DNA of 64,000 nt from Rhizobium sp. BK650. Its GTDB lineage: Bacteria > Pseudomonadota > Alphaproteobacteria > Rhizobiales > Rhizobiaceae. Shown one piece after another: positions 54,709 to 62,249 of this stretch. Within the stretch, counting starts at the first letter, position 1, and each line of letters begins with the position of its first letter. The position numbers were made by a program, and so were the translations under genes. Location: the NCBI RefSeq assembly GCF_014195325.1, contig NZ_JACIBK010000017.1, forward strand, positions 62,001 to 126,000. Reading direction: 5' to 3'. The notes below the pieces were generated by a model. That model was not told where the DNA came from, searched no databases, and was given only the letters and a program-made list of their open reading frames with translations.

Positions 54709-54857
54709 TGTGATTCCTTCATTGGTGAGCAGGGGCAGTGGCAACAAACCGCCTGATCCGCCGCTCAATTATTTCTGCGGCGGGTCCCAATTACGGCTTT
54801 GTCAGCTTGCTGCGCTTTGATTCCGTCTGTTGAGAGGTTGCGCATTCCGGCATGATT

Positions 54858-55046
54858 TTATGCCGTCGTCGGCGCTCGGGCTTTCCAATGAGACGTGGAA
54901 AAGCGGTTCATGCTCGCCAGAGGCAGCTTTCGCACGACGGCCGTCGTTAACACGCAGTCAGCGATCATTGCTTGTTCGTGATAGCCGAAAGCACTTGTTC
55001 GCACCAGGTTTTGCGAGACACACGCGGGATACTGATTGGAAGACAT
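54858..55046 (-). CDS. Small hypothetical protein behind a csp-type leader (62 aa)
   Basis: The ATG at 55046 has a near-perfect ribosome binding site (GAAGGAGG, 6 bases upstream). The product starts MSSNQYPACVSQNLVRTSAFG and continues IADCVLTTAVVRKLPLASMNRFS. I do not recognise it. The strong start signal and the leader it shares with two cold-shock genes suggest it is expressed with them, probably under cold or general stress. Confidence 0.55.
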   Translation of the reverse strand: MSSNQYPACVSQNLVRTSAFGYHEQAMIADCVLTTAVVRKLPLASMNRFSTSHWKARAPTTA

Positions 55047-55244
55047 CTTATCCTCCTTCTGTTTGGGGTAAGGCCGCCACCGAAGAAAATGACGCTCACG
55101 GGGAACGGCTAAACCCGTGCACCCGGCGACACCTGCCGGACGGATCGATCTTTTGAAGGGAAATCCGGGCGGAGCCTTGCTCCAGCTCAACATGACAATC
55201 ATTGGTCGATTAGAGATATATGGGTACAATTTCCGCTTTAACAA
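55047..55244 (-). promoter_or_regulatory. Conserved promoter and structured 5' leader, copy 2
   Basis: Promoter block from TTGTTA at 55244 to TCGA ending at 55206, the same 39-base length as copy 1, with ATATAT as -10. Hairpin A is GGAGC-aag-GCTCC (55171-55183). The linker CCGGATTTCC and a GATCGATC patch follow, then hairpin B CCGGC / GCCGG (55123-55139). Hairpin B has different bases from copy 1 but keeps pairing. Confidence 0.72.
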
Positions 55245-56425
55245 GAGCTTCAGTTACGTCGGCTCTTTTGAATAGGGCGGCGTCAAAGCTCCGTCGGGCC
55301 GTCGAAGCGGTCCTCGAGGCACCGGCAACCATGGCGTCCTTGTTGCCGCGCGGCCTGCGCGATCGTCCTTCTCTTCAACTCGTTGATGGGCCAATTACTC
55401 GCCTGACGCTGCAGCCCGGTGCCGACGAAAGGAGCCCGCAGGGGTGCTTTGCGGGCTCCAAAAAGCTCAGAGGTCGGTCCCCAGGAACGGGCCGCACCGG
55501 GCAATCACCACCTGCTCACATATCCAGAACATTAGCGAATCAATTCGGCTGACAGTCCTCGGATCAATCACGAAGCCCTACCCTGTCGAAACGCTTGCAA
55601 AGGAGGGTAACCCGGGCGGCGCGACTTCGTGCGTTCTCGTACAAACCTTTCGGTCCGCTTGCACTTTCTCACGGGGCCTTCATAATCGGGAAGAGTCACG
55701 ACTTCCAATGCAGTGGCGGCTGAGGGTTACCAAGTGCTCCCGCCTGAACGACGGAGGAGCGCCTTGAGGGCTAACGCTTCCAAAACCATTCGCTTCTACT
55801 CGTTCGGATGGGTCGAACGTTCCCGGATTCACGCCGACACGCTCGAACCGGCTCGCAAGGCTCCTGCAAGACCTTGATGAAGCAGGATGGCGCAGCAGCC
55901 CTAGACACGCCGGGCTGAAGACAGCATTCGCAGCTCAGGACCTGGGCTTGATCGAATCCAGGGGCGAAATCCGCTCTCAGACCGTCTAACAGCGGCAGGA
56001 CGAATGTTTGCGAAGTCCCTTCCCGCTGCCTCGCAACCACAGTGCGGAGGAGATCGGCCCGGTTTCCTCTCAAAAGCATGGTGGTCGTGCCGCTGCCGGC
56101 CCTCCACAACGGGACGCTTGCTCGCATCCCTGATTTGATCGGCGCGACCCAAGCGAAACCGTAATCGCTAGCGTTTTCACGGTTGGTGATGAACGGCCAC
56201 GTCCTCTGCGCTTGCCGTTTGTCGCCTGCGCCTCTTCTCCTGAGGGAGCGAGCCTCTGTTGCCTACTGGGTCATGATTGGGATGCGGATGAGCCGTGGTG
56301 GCCAGGCCTGCTTGGGTTCATTTAGTAGTAAATATGCCCGGTCTCAGCATCAGGAAAGTCGTGACGGTGAGGCTTGCTCCTGAATTGTTGAGCACAGCGT
56401 AGAAATATAAAATGCCTCCGCGCCC
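55245..56425. other. 1.2-kb stretch without a recognised gene
   Basis: Frames on both strands are open in places, but none reads as a known protein; the longest minus-strand frame (55771-56127) has no domain I recognise. The stretch contains a strong inverted repeat at 55431-55459. Confidence 0.45.
55431..55459. repeat. Perfect 10-bp inverted repeat
   Basis: GGAGCCCGCA / TGCGGGCTCC with a 9-base loop, flanked by an A-run on the plus side and TTTC on the minus side. It could be a weak terminator reading in either direction, but no gene ends beside it. Confidence 0.55.
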
Positions 56426-56591
56426 TTGCACAACATAACATTGAGATTATGTATAGGTTATCGAATTTGCTTTTAGAGCTTTGCTCTGCTATTGAACGCA
56501 GCTGGCGGGTCTTTTCTTTCAGATCGATCAAACGACTGTCGGCGGCTCTCGCCGGACAGCGACTAATCGTGCGATTGAAAGCATAATCGTC
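56426..56591 (+). promoter_or_regulatory. Conserved promoter and structured 5' leader, copy 3 (second csp)
   Basis: Promoter block from TTGCAC at 56426 to TCGA ending at 56464 (39 bases, -10-like TATGTA). Hairpin A is AGAGC-ttt-GCTCT (56475-56487), changed at both outer positions relative to the other copies but still paired. A GATCGATCAA patch follows, then hairpin B (CTGTC-GGC / GCC-g-GACAG, 56536-56559). The last bases before the start, ATCGTC then ATG, are the same as in copy 1. Confidence 0.74.
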
Positions 56592-56801
56592 ATGAACACC
56601 GGCATCGTAAAGTTTTTCAACACCACCAAAGGCTTCGGCTTTATCCAGCCGACCGACGGCTCCAAGGACATCTTTGTTCATATCTCCGCGGTCGAACGCG
56701 CCGGGATGAGCTTCATCTCAGAGGGCCAGAAACTGAGCTACGACATCGTCGCCGATGGCCGCTCAGGCAAAAGCGCCGCCGCAAATCTTCAGGCAGCCTG
56801 A
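56592..56801 (+). CDS. Cold-shock protein CspA family, second copy
   Basis: A 69-residue cold-shock protein, MNTGIVKFFNTTKGFGFIQP with RNP1 KGFGFI and DIFVHISAVERAG with RNP2. It differs from the first copy mainly in the middle strands (GSKDIFVHI, SFISEGQKLSYDIV). It is oriented opposite to the first copy and shares its leader and a 20-base trailer element, so the two arose by duplication of the whole transcription unit. Confidence 0.96.
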   Translation: MNTGIVKFFNTTKGFGFIQPTDGSKDIFVHISAVERAGMSFISEGQKLSYDIVADGRSGKSAAANLQAA

Positions 56802-56816
56802 CCGATAATCGGTCTT

Positions 56817-56836
56817 TGACCACGGATGTACTGGCA
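56817..56836 (+). repeat. 20-base trailer element shared by both csp genes, copy 2
   Basis: Identical over 20 bases to 50455-50474 on the opposite strand. It lies 15 bases after the csp stop and 16 bases before the terminator. Confidence 0.8.
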
Positions 56837-56852
56837 TTGACCGCGTGTCGAA

Positions 56853-56880
56853 AGGTCGAGGGATGTCCTCGACCTTTTTT
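56853..56880 (+). terminator. Rho-independent terminator of the second csp gene
   Basis: AGGTCGAGG / CCTCGACCT with a 5-base loop followed by six Ts. The next small gene starts only 19 bases later, so it would need read-through or its own promoter. Confidence 0.88.
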
Positions 56881-56898
56881 GTTGAAAAGGAATCTCAC

Positions 56899-57069
56899 AT
56901 GAAAAAGACCAGCGCCGAACAGCAGATTCAGAGGGCAGTGCGCCAGGTGAAGAACACCAGTGGCGGCGGCCATCTTGGCGGCACGAACTTTGGCCAGGCT
57001 TATGATGCCAAGACATCGTCGGCAAAGGGCAAGGCCGATAGTAGCCGTCGGGGTTCTCGAAAAAGCTGA
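56899..57069 (+). CDS. Small basic hypothetical protein (56 aa)
   Basis: ATG at 56899 with AAAAGGA 7 bases upstream. The product MKKTSAEQQIQRAVRQVKNTSGGGHLGG, then GQAYDAKTSSAKGKADSSRRGSRKS is rich in Lys, Ser and Gly and is probably disordered. Function unknown; it may bind nucleic acid. It lies directly behind the csp terminator. Confidence 0.55.
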   Translation: MKKTSAEQQIQRAVRQVKNTSGGGHLGGTNFGQAYDAKTSSAKGKADSSRRGSRKS

Positions 57070-57124
57070 CAGCCCGGAAATCGCAACAGCAAATGGGGGT
57101 TAACATGGAAGTGGCTGAGTTCGC

Positions 57125-57310
57125 ATGACCGAATCTGCTGTAGCACTTACCAAGTTGAGAGCCAACTACGCCATGTACGAGGAAGCCTCGCGCCAGCTGC
57201 GCAGGCTGCCGGTGTTTGCTGTTGGGCAGGAGGGCAATGATCATCTCATGTCCTTGCTGAAAAAGCTGAATGAGACGGAAGACGCAGCGACAACGATTTC
57301 TCGCGCGTGA
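57125..57310 (+). CDS. Small hypothetical protein (61 aa)
   Basis: MTESAVALTKLRANYAMYEEASRQL, RLPVFAVGQEGNDHLMSLLKKLNETEDAA. Helical, without membrane segment. It lies 55 bases after the preceding small gene. No family recognised. Confidence 0.5.
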   Translation: MTESAVALTKLRANYAMYEEASRQLRRLPVFAVGQEGNDHLMSLLKKLNETEDAATTISRA

Positions 57311-57344
57311 CCTGAGACACACCCGATTATCCCGTACCTCAAAG

Positions 57345-57734
57345 CTACCGCTCGAATCGCCTTTCCTGATAGTCCGCAAGATAGCCGGAGTGAAGCGGAT
57401 CGCCACTTCTCTGTCTTCGTGCATCCGATTACCGTTGACGGTTGTCCCTCCCCGACCGAAGTGACTTCGACGGTGCCGCGGAAGCTGGTCTTGTGATCGA
57501 CATCTTCCAGCTCGTCGAGGACTTGGAGACGGTCTTCGTCGATGTCGAACAACTCGCCGCGAACCCGCAGTCCCTCCCCCGGCGGTCGAGCATCATCGGG
57601 CCGTAGAACGAGCCGGCAATATAGAGAGGATACGGTTCGACTGTCTCCACATCGCCAAGGTACCGCGCCCCGACAAGGCCCTTCTCGAAGAGCGGAAAGC
57701 CGCGTTTCAGGGTGCCGTAGATGAACACTCTCAT
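57345..57734 (-). pseudogene. Gamma-glutamylcyclotransferase-like (AIG2 fold) gene with two frameshifts
   Basis: Starts MRVFIYGTLKRGFPLFEKGL, the typical YGTLK opening of the GGCT/AIG2 fold, and continues PYPLYIAGSFYGPMMLDR. After a shift near 57590 the other frame reads LFDIDEDRLQVLDELEDVDH and VEVTSVGEGQPSTVIGCTKTEKW. After a second shift near 57400 a third frame reads DPLHSGYLADYQERRFER and stops at 57345. The joined protein would be about 130 residues, the normal length. The catalytic glutamate region is in the second frame, so no working enzyme is made as written. Confidence 0.78.
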
Positions 57735-58032
57735 CAATGCAGAGCCGGTCCGATGGGATATTGCGGATGCCTGCAATGGAACGTCGTCATCAGATTGAGC
57801 GCACGGATCGCTACATCTTCGGCAAGGAGGGTGTCTTCGCTGGACGAGAGGTCGTTCACGACAGACAGGAGAGCCCTTCCTACCGATGCCATGACCATTT
57901 CCAGAGCGTGGTCTCCTTCGTCAGCCGCCCACTTCGCGGTTCGCTCCAGTGTGACAGCAAGGCGTTCAGAACAGCTTGTCGTTCGTGCTCGCCGAGTTCT
58001 CGTAGTTTTGGGACTTCAGTGTTCAACTTCAT
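57734..58032 (-). pseudogene. Small gene with one frameshift, coupled to the GGCT-like gene
   Basis: MKLNTEVPKLRELGEHERQAVLN, then, after a shift near 57960, LERTAKWAADEGDHALEMVMASV, LLSVVNDLSSSEDTLLAEDVAIRALNLMTTFHCRHP. The stop TGA at 57734-57736 overlaps the ATG of the next gene by one base (TGATG). A total of 299 bases is one short of a multiple of three, as expected for a single-base loss. Family not recognised; an acidic helical protein. Confidence 0.6.
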
Positions 58033-58067
58033 TCTCGCAATGAGGCCTCACGTGGAATACTTCGTTC

Positions 58068-59120
58068 TCAAGGTTTCGATCTGAGGCTAGCGCCGACGCC
58101 TTTCAGCGATGGCAGCTCGAGCGCAATGCGAAGGCTCCGGTGTCGCCACTCCCGGCTTATTTTCCCGCCAAGTTGCTTCTCCAGCACCGCACCCAGCAGA
58201 ATGGTACCGAAGCCCTTTCGCGGCTCAGCGTTGTTTTCTCTCACGCCCTGCTCGTGCCACTCGATGATCAAGCCGTTGTCTCCCACCTGTCGCCAAGTGA
58301 TCGTCAGGCTGCCCTCAGGATGCGAGAGCGCCCCATGAACTGCCGCGTTCGCGGCAAGCTCATGCATTGCCAGTCCGAGTGGCTGCACCGACGGCGCGGG
58401 GACCATGACCGACGGGCCGCTGATCTCGACGTTCTTATCGCCGTAGATGCTGACCTGCAGCGATATGACGTCGTGGAGCGAGGCCTCCTGCCAGCCGTTC
58501 TCGGCAAGCAGCATGTGCGATCTGGCAAGCGCCTGCACCCGCTGTTGCACGGATGCGGAATAGGTGGCGGCATTGTCGGAGCGTGTCAGGCGCACGATGC
58601 TGTCGACGATCGCCAGAACGTTCTTCGTTCTGTGGTCCACCTCCAGCAGCAAGCGGTGCTCCGCCTCTTCGAGCGTCTGCACCTTCCGGTATTCGGTGAC
58701 GTCGATCTGCGACGCGAAATAATAGGCCAGGCGTCCATCCTCGTCCCGGATCGGGCTGAGGTATAGCTGGTTCCAGAAGGCACTTCCGTCCTTGCGGTAG
58801 TTCAGGATCTCGACGGTACCTTCGCGCTCCGCGTCGATGATGGCACGGATTTCGGCGACTGCTTCCCTCGATGTATCTTCTCCCTGCAGAAACCGGCAGT
58901 TCCGTCCAACGAGTTCTTCCGCCGAATAACCGGTCAGGTGCAGGAAAGCGTCGTTTGCGAGAACAATCGGGTAGTCGGGCTGGCGGGCATCGGCAACCAC
59001 GATCGGCATCCGCGTTCGCTGAAACGCGAAGGCGGCGAGTTCCTTGTGATCGACCATCCCTTGTGTCGACGCTGCGGCCGGCTTGTCCCCATGAATGTCT
59101 GACGGCTTGGCTTCAACCAC
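58068..59120 (-). CDS. LOV-domain sensor histidine kinase (HWE/HisKA_2 type)
   Basis: A 350-residue protein. Residues about 30-145 are a LOV/PAS domain with the flavin-binding cysteine in VGRNCRFLQGED, and IRDEDGRLAYYFASQIDVTE at its end. The kinase part has the phosphoacceptor histidine in LLEVDHRTKNVLAIVDSIVRL and the ATP-binding N box LAMHELAANAAVHGALS with GFGTILL. Such proteins (Brucella, Caulobacter, Rhizobium) sense blue light through a cysteinyl-flavin adduct and control stress response or attachment. It is the last gene of the kinase group, 121 bases after the response regulator. Confidence 0.93.
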   Translation of the reverse strand: MVEAKPSDIHGDKPAAASTQGMVDHKELAAFAFQRTRMPIVVADARQPDYPIVLANDAFLHLTGYSAEELVGRNCRFLQGEDTSREAVAEIRAIIDAEREGTVEILNYRKDGSAFWNQLYLSPIRDEDGRLAYYFASQIDVTEYRKVQTLEEAEHRLLLEVDHRTKNVLAIVDSIVRLTRSDNAATYSASVQQRVQALARSHMLLAENGWQEASLHDVISLQVSIYGDKNVEISGPSVMVPAPSVQPLGLAMHELAANAAVHGALSHPEGSLTITWRQVGDNGLIIEWHEQGVRENNAEPRKGFGTILLGAVLEKQLGGKISREWRHRSLRIALELPSLKGVGASLRSKP

Positions 59121-59241
59121 GGCTCACCCTGTTTTGCTGGCTGATTTGTCAAAACGTCGATCACTGACAAATGTTTCGCCGGCAGGCGACCAGGATCTCA
59201 CGGGCAGGCTGAAGGAGGCTGATCAGCGGGCGTGGTCGTTC

Positions 59242-59625
59242 TCACGCCGTCGCAATATCGGCCACTGCCGCTGCGAGCTGTCGCATGTCGGTCGGCTTGC
59301 CAAGGTTACGGACGCCTGCCAGGACGGCGTTCTGGGCAAGAACGGCTTGGTCAGCGGCGCTTGCGAGTACGAACGGAAGGCCGAGGGCGTTTAGCTGTAT
59401 TGCCACCGGTGTTACCTGCTCACCAGCCAGATCGACATCGAGAACCGCCGCATCAGGCTTCGTCTCGCGCAACAGATCAAGTGCATGGTCGACCGAGCTT
59501 GCCGGCCCAAGCACCTTATTGCCCGCCGAGGTAAGCGCGGTCTTGATTTCCAACGCAATGAAAAACTCGTCCTCGACGACGAGGATAGTGCGGGAGCTTG
59601 CAGGGGAAGCGTGTGACGGGTTCAT
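59242..59625 (-). CDS. Single-domain response regulator
   Basis: A 127-residue receiver domain: TILVVEDEFFIALEIKTALTS with the acidic pair, the phospho-acceptor Asp in AAVLDVDLAGE, a serine in VLASAAD and the conserved Lys in NLGKPTD. There is no output domain, so it would act as a phosphate shuttle or sink for the neighbouring kinases. It starts 5 bases after the stop of the upstream kinase and is cotranscribed with it. Confidence 0.92.
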   Translation of the reverse strand: MNPSHASPASSRTILVVEDEFFIALEIKTALTSAGNKVLGPASSVDHALDLLRETKPDAAVLDVDLAGEQVTPVAIQLNALGLPFVLASAADQAVLAQNAVLAGVRNLGKPTDMRQLAAAVADIATA

Positions 59626-59630
59626 GAAGC

Positions 59631-60608
59631 TTACAATGGTATTCTGATGATCGCAGATAAACCTTCGACGGCATAGAAGAGTTCCACGCTACCGCCAAGA
59701 TGTGCCGCGGTGCCCTCGATCATCTCGGTTCCATAGCCTTTGCGCTTGGGGGGCTGAACGGCGGGGCCATCTCGTTCGGACCATCGGCAGTTCAGGTAGG
59801 TCTTGTCCGTCAGTCCCTTTTCCAACGTCCAGGCAACTCGAACGCTACCTTCACCTGACGATAGCGCTCCGTACTTGATTGCGTTAGTCGCAAGCTCATG
59901 GAAAATCATGCTCGCCGCGAGGATCTTGGAGGGACCAAGCTGAACTGCGGGGCCGTCGTACGTAATCCGGTCGCTCCAGACCTCTCCGACCGCCTGCCGC
60001 AACAGGCCATGAAGGTCCACCGCCTCATTACGCGCGGCTATCTCCTGCGCGCGCAGAGTGACCTCGAGACGCCCAAGGAACGTTTGGCGATACTCCGCGG
60101 CCGTTAGACCTTCGACCTCCGTCTGCAAGGCGAGCGCGCGGACTACTGCAGACAGGTTCTTCATCCGATGGCGGGTTTCGGAGAGGATAAAATCCATCTC
60201 CGCGTCGTGCCGCTGGCGCTCAGTGACGTCGTCGAACAACACGAGGATATTGGTGCTGTTATCATCCGGGTGGACGAGGCGCCGGGCGTCAACCAGGAAG
60301 GTACGTTGTCCGATGCCCGGGAAATCGTGTTTAACCTCGAAGCCGATGACCGCGGCGGCTCTCGGAATAACACCCGCGATCAGATCGCGAAGTTCCGGAA
60401 TATCCCATTGACCGTCGCCCAGATCGAACAAGCTTTTTCCGAGGAGATCGTCACGTTCCACTTGGAAGGTCTTGACGAAGGCGTTGTTGGCAGTCGTGAC
60501 ATAAAACCGCTGGTCAAGAACGACGATCGGCTGGGTCATCGTGTCGACGATGCCCTGGGCCTGAACATGTCCGCTCCTCAGCAGGCGATATGGATCCTCC
60601 AGCATCAT
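59631..60608 (-). CDS. PAS sensor histidine kinase (HWE/HisKA_2 type)
   Basis: A 325-residue cytoplasmic kinase. The PAS domain begins IVDTMTQPIVVLDQRFYVTTANNAFVKTFQ and ends with NILVLFDDVTERQRHDAEM. The phosphoacceptor is in SETRHRMKNLSAVVRALALQ and the ATPase motif in IFHELATNAIKYGALSSGEGSV with KGYGTEMI. No membrane segment. It is the probable partner of the response regulator encoded directly downstream. Confidence 0.92.
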   Translation of the reverse strand: MMLEDPYRLLRSGHVQAQGIVDTMTQPIVVLDQRFYVTTANNAFVKTFQVERDDLLGKSLFDLGDGQWDIPELRDLIAGVIPRAAAVIGFEVKHDFPGIGQRTFLVDARRLVHPDDNSTNILVLFDDVTERQRHDAEMDFILSETRHRMKNLSAVVRALALQTEVEGLTAAEYRQTFLGRLEVTLRAQEIAARNEAVDLHGLLRQAVGEVWSDRITYDGPAVQLGPSKILAASMIFHELATNAIKYGALSSGEGSVRVAWTLEKGLTDKTYLNCRWSERDGPAVQPPKRKGYGTEMIEGTAAHLGGSVELFYAVEGLSAIIRIPL

Positions 60609-60763
60609 CGACCGTCTTCTTCTCCCCGATATCCGGCACCTTATGGCCCGACGTTAACATATATCCCATAGCGAGGCCGTCGGATACGACGCCCGCCGGC
60701 TTTCCGCTTGCAACTCAAGAGAACGGGCAGCCTAGGCTCGAGTTCCTTTTGACTGTCAGCCTA

Positions 60764-61840
60764 TTACGGTATCGCGAATGCATCGCGCGGGACCGTGAGC
60801 CTGATCAGCAGCCCGTGAGGTTGCCAATCCCTCGATACTTGCGCATTCAAGGTCCGAACCACCATCTGCTCAAGCGTCGTTCCGAACCCTGTTTCTTTGC
60901 TTTCGACCGCACGTTTGGGTTTTGCATCGGACTCCAGCCAAGTGATCTCAAAGCTGTCGGGCCGAGAGCTCAGGGTTACATCCAGTCGCCCCTCCGGCAC
61001 AGAAAGAGCGCCGTACTTCACCGCGTTGGTGGCATATTCGTGAAACAGCAGTGCGAGGCTCGTGACCCTGTCAGCGCTGATCTGCGCGTCCTCGCCATGC
61101 AGTCGCCATCGCCCGCCCTCCTTGTCCTCAAAGGGGGAAAGCAAGCTGGAGAGGAGAGTGAAGAGGGTGGTTGACTGCGCCACGAACGCCTCGCCGCCGG
61201 TGAAGCTTGGCAGGGTCATTTCGTGCGCCCTCGACAGAGCAACGAGCCGGTCTTTCATGCCGGTAGCGAGCTCGGCCGGTGTCTGTGCCGTCCGTGCAGC
61301 CAGCGTGATGATGCTGCCGGTAATCGCGAAAAGGTTCTTCACACGATGGTGCATCTCGCGCAGCAGAAGATCTTGGTGTTCTGCCGCCCGCTTTCGATCC
61401 GAAATATCACGGGCGATCTTGGATGCGCCGATGATCTTGCCCTCGCCGTTGCGGATCGGCGAGATCGTCAGGGAGATGTCGATGAAGGTACCGTCCTTGC
61501 GACGGCGGACCGTCTCGAAGTGGTCGACTCGCTCGCCTGCGTTGATCCGCGCCAGGATCGCCGGCTCTTCGTCCAGCCGATCCTCCGGGATCAGCATGGT
61601 GATCGGCCGTCCCACGGCTTCCTCAGCGGTATACCCGAAAACCCGCTCGGCGCTCTTGTTCCAGGTGGTGATGATGCCCTGTAGCGACTTGCTGATGATG
61701 GCGTCGTCGGAAGATTCAACGATCGCGGCGAGGAAAGCCGCCGCATCGTGTCCTGGCTGCGCGGCCGCGAAACCCGCTTCAAGCTGCCGAAGACGGTCCT
61801 GGGCGCGGCCGCCCTCGCCGTCATAGTTTCTGTCTGCCAT
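60764..61840 (-). CDS. PAS sensor histidine kinase (HWE/HisKA_2 type)
   Basis: A 358-residue cytoplasmic kinase with one PAS domain (LAAIVESSDDAIISKSLQGIITTWNKSAERVFGYTAEEAVGRPI, then FIDISLTISPIRNGEGKIIGASKIARDIS). The histidine motif is LLLREMHHRVKNLFAITGSII and the N box LALLFHEYATNAVKYGALSVPEGRL. It is a standard rhizobial HWE-type kinase. It ends 156 bases before the next kinase start and may have its own promoter. Confidence 0.92.
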   Translation of the reverse strand: MADRNYDGEGGRAQDRLRQLEAGFAAAQPGHDAAAFLAAIVESSDDAIISKSLQGIITTWNKSAERVFGYTAEEAVGRPITMLIPEDRLDEEPAILARINAGERVDHFETVRRRKDGTFIDISLTISPIRNGEGKIIGASKIARDISDRKRAAEHQDLLLREMHHRVKNLFAITGSIITLAARTAQTPAELATGMKDRLVALSRAHEMTLPSFTGGEAFVAQSTTLFTLLSSLLSPFEDKEGGRWRLHGEDAQISADRVTSLALLFHEYATNAVKYGALSVPEGRLDVTLSSRPDSFEITWLESDAKPKRAVESKETGFGTTLEQMVVRTLNAQVSRDWQPHGLLIRLTVPRDAFAIP

Positions 61841-62195
61841 TAGCGTTCATGTATCCAACGGATGTGAATCGAAAAGAACTTGAACGAGGGTTTCGCATTT
61901 TTCAAGCAGTCCATAGTTCCCGGACGCGGGAAATAAAGCATCTTGTACCTGCAATATAGCCTGGTGAACCTGCGGTCCACCACCCTCCTCTACCGGACAG
62001 CGACTTCGACCGATCATCTTCCAAGACTGACGATACCTCCTCGAAATTATTCAGGCGGCTGACCCGTCAAGGGCGTCCTATATCGTCCTCGTCCTGGGTC
62101 AACCTTGGAGGGCACGACGATCTGCTCCAACCAGGCCGCTTTGCCAATCTATCCTGTGGCGGGAAGGTCCTGCAACTGACGTTGCTGGCTGAAAC
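61841..62195. other. Intergenic stretch between kinase gene and IS element
   Basis: No coding sequence recognised. It must hold the promoter of the first kinase gene and the insertion junction of the IS21-type element. Confidence 0.45.
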
Positions 62196-62249
62196 TGTCA
62201 AGCGAAGCGAAGATTTGACCCCTTAGGCGCAGCGAAGAACTGACCCCCT

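Noticed and set aside
55771..56127. 118-codon minus-strand frame
   Set aside because: No ribosome binding site, arginine-rich shadow composition, no recognised domain.
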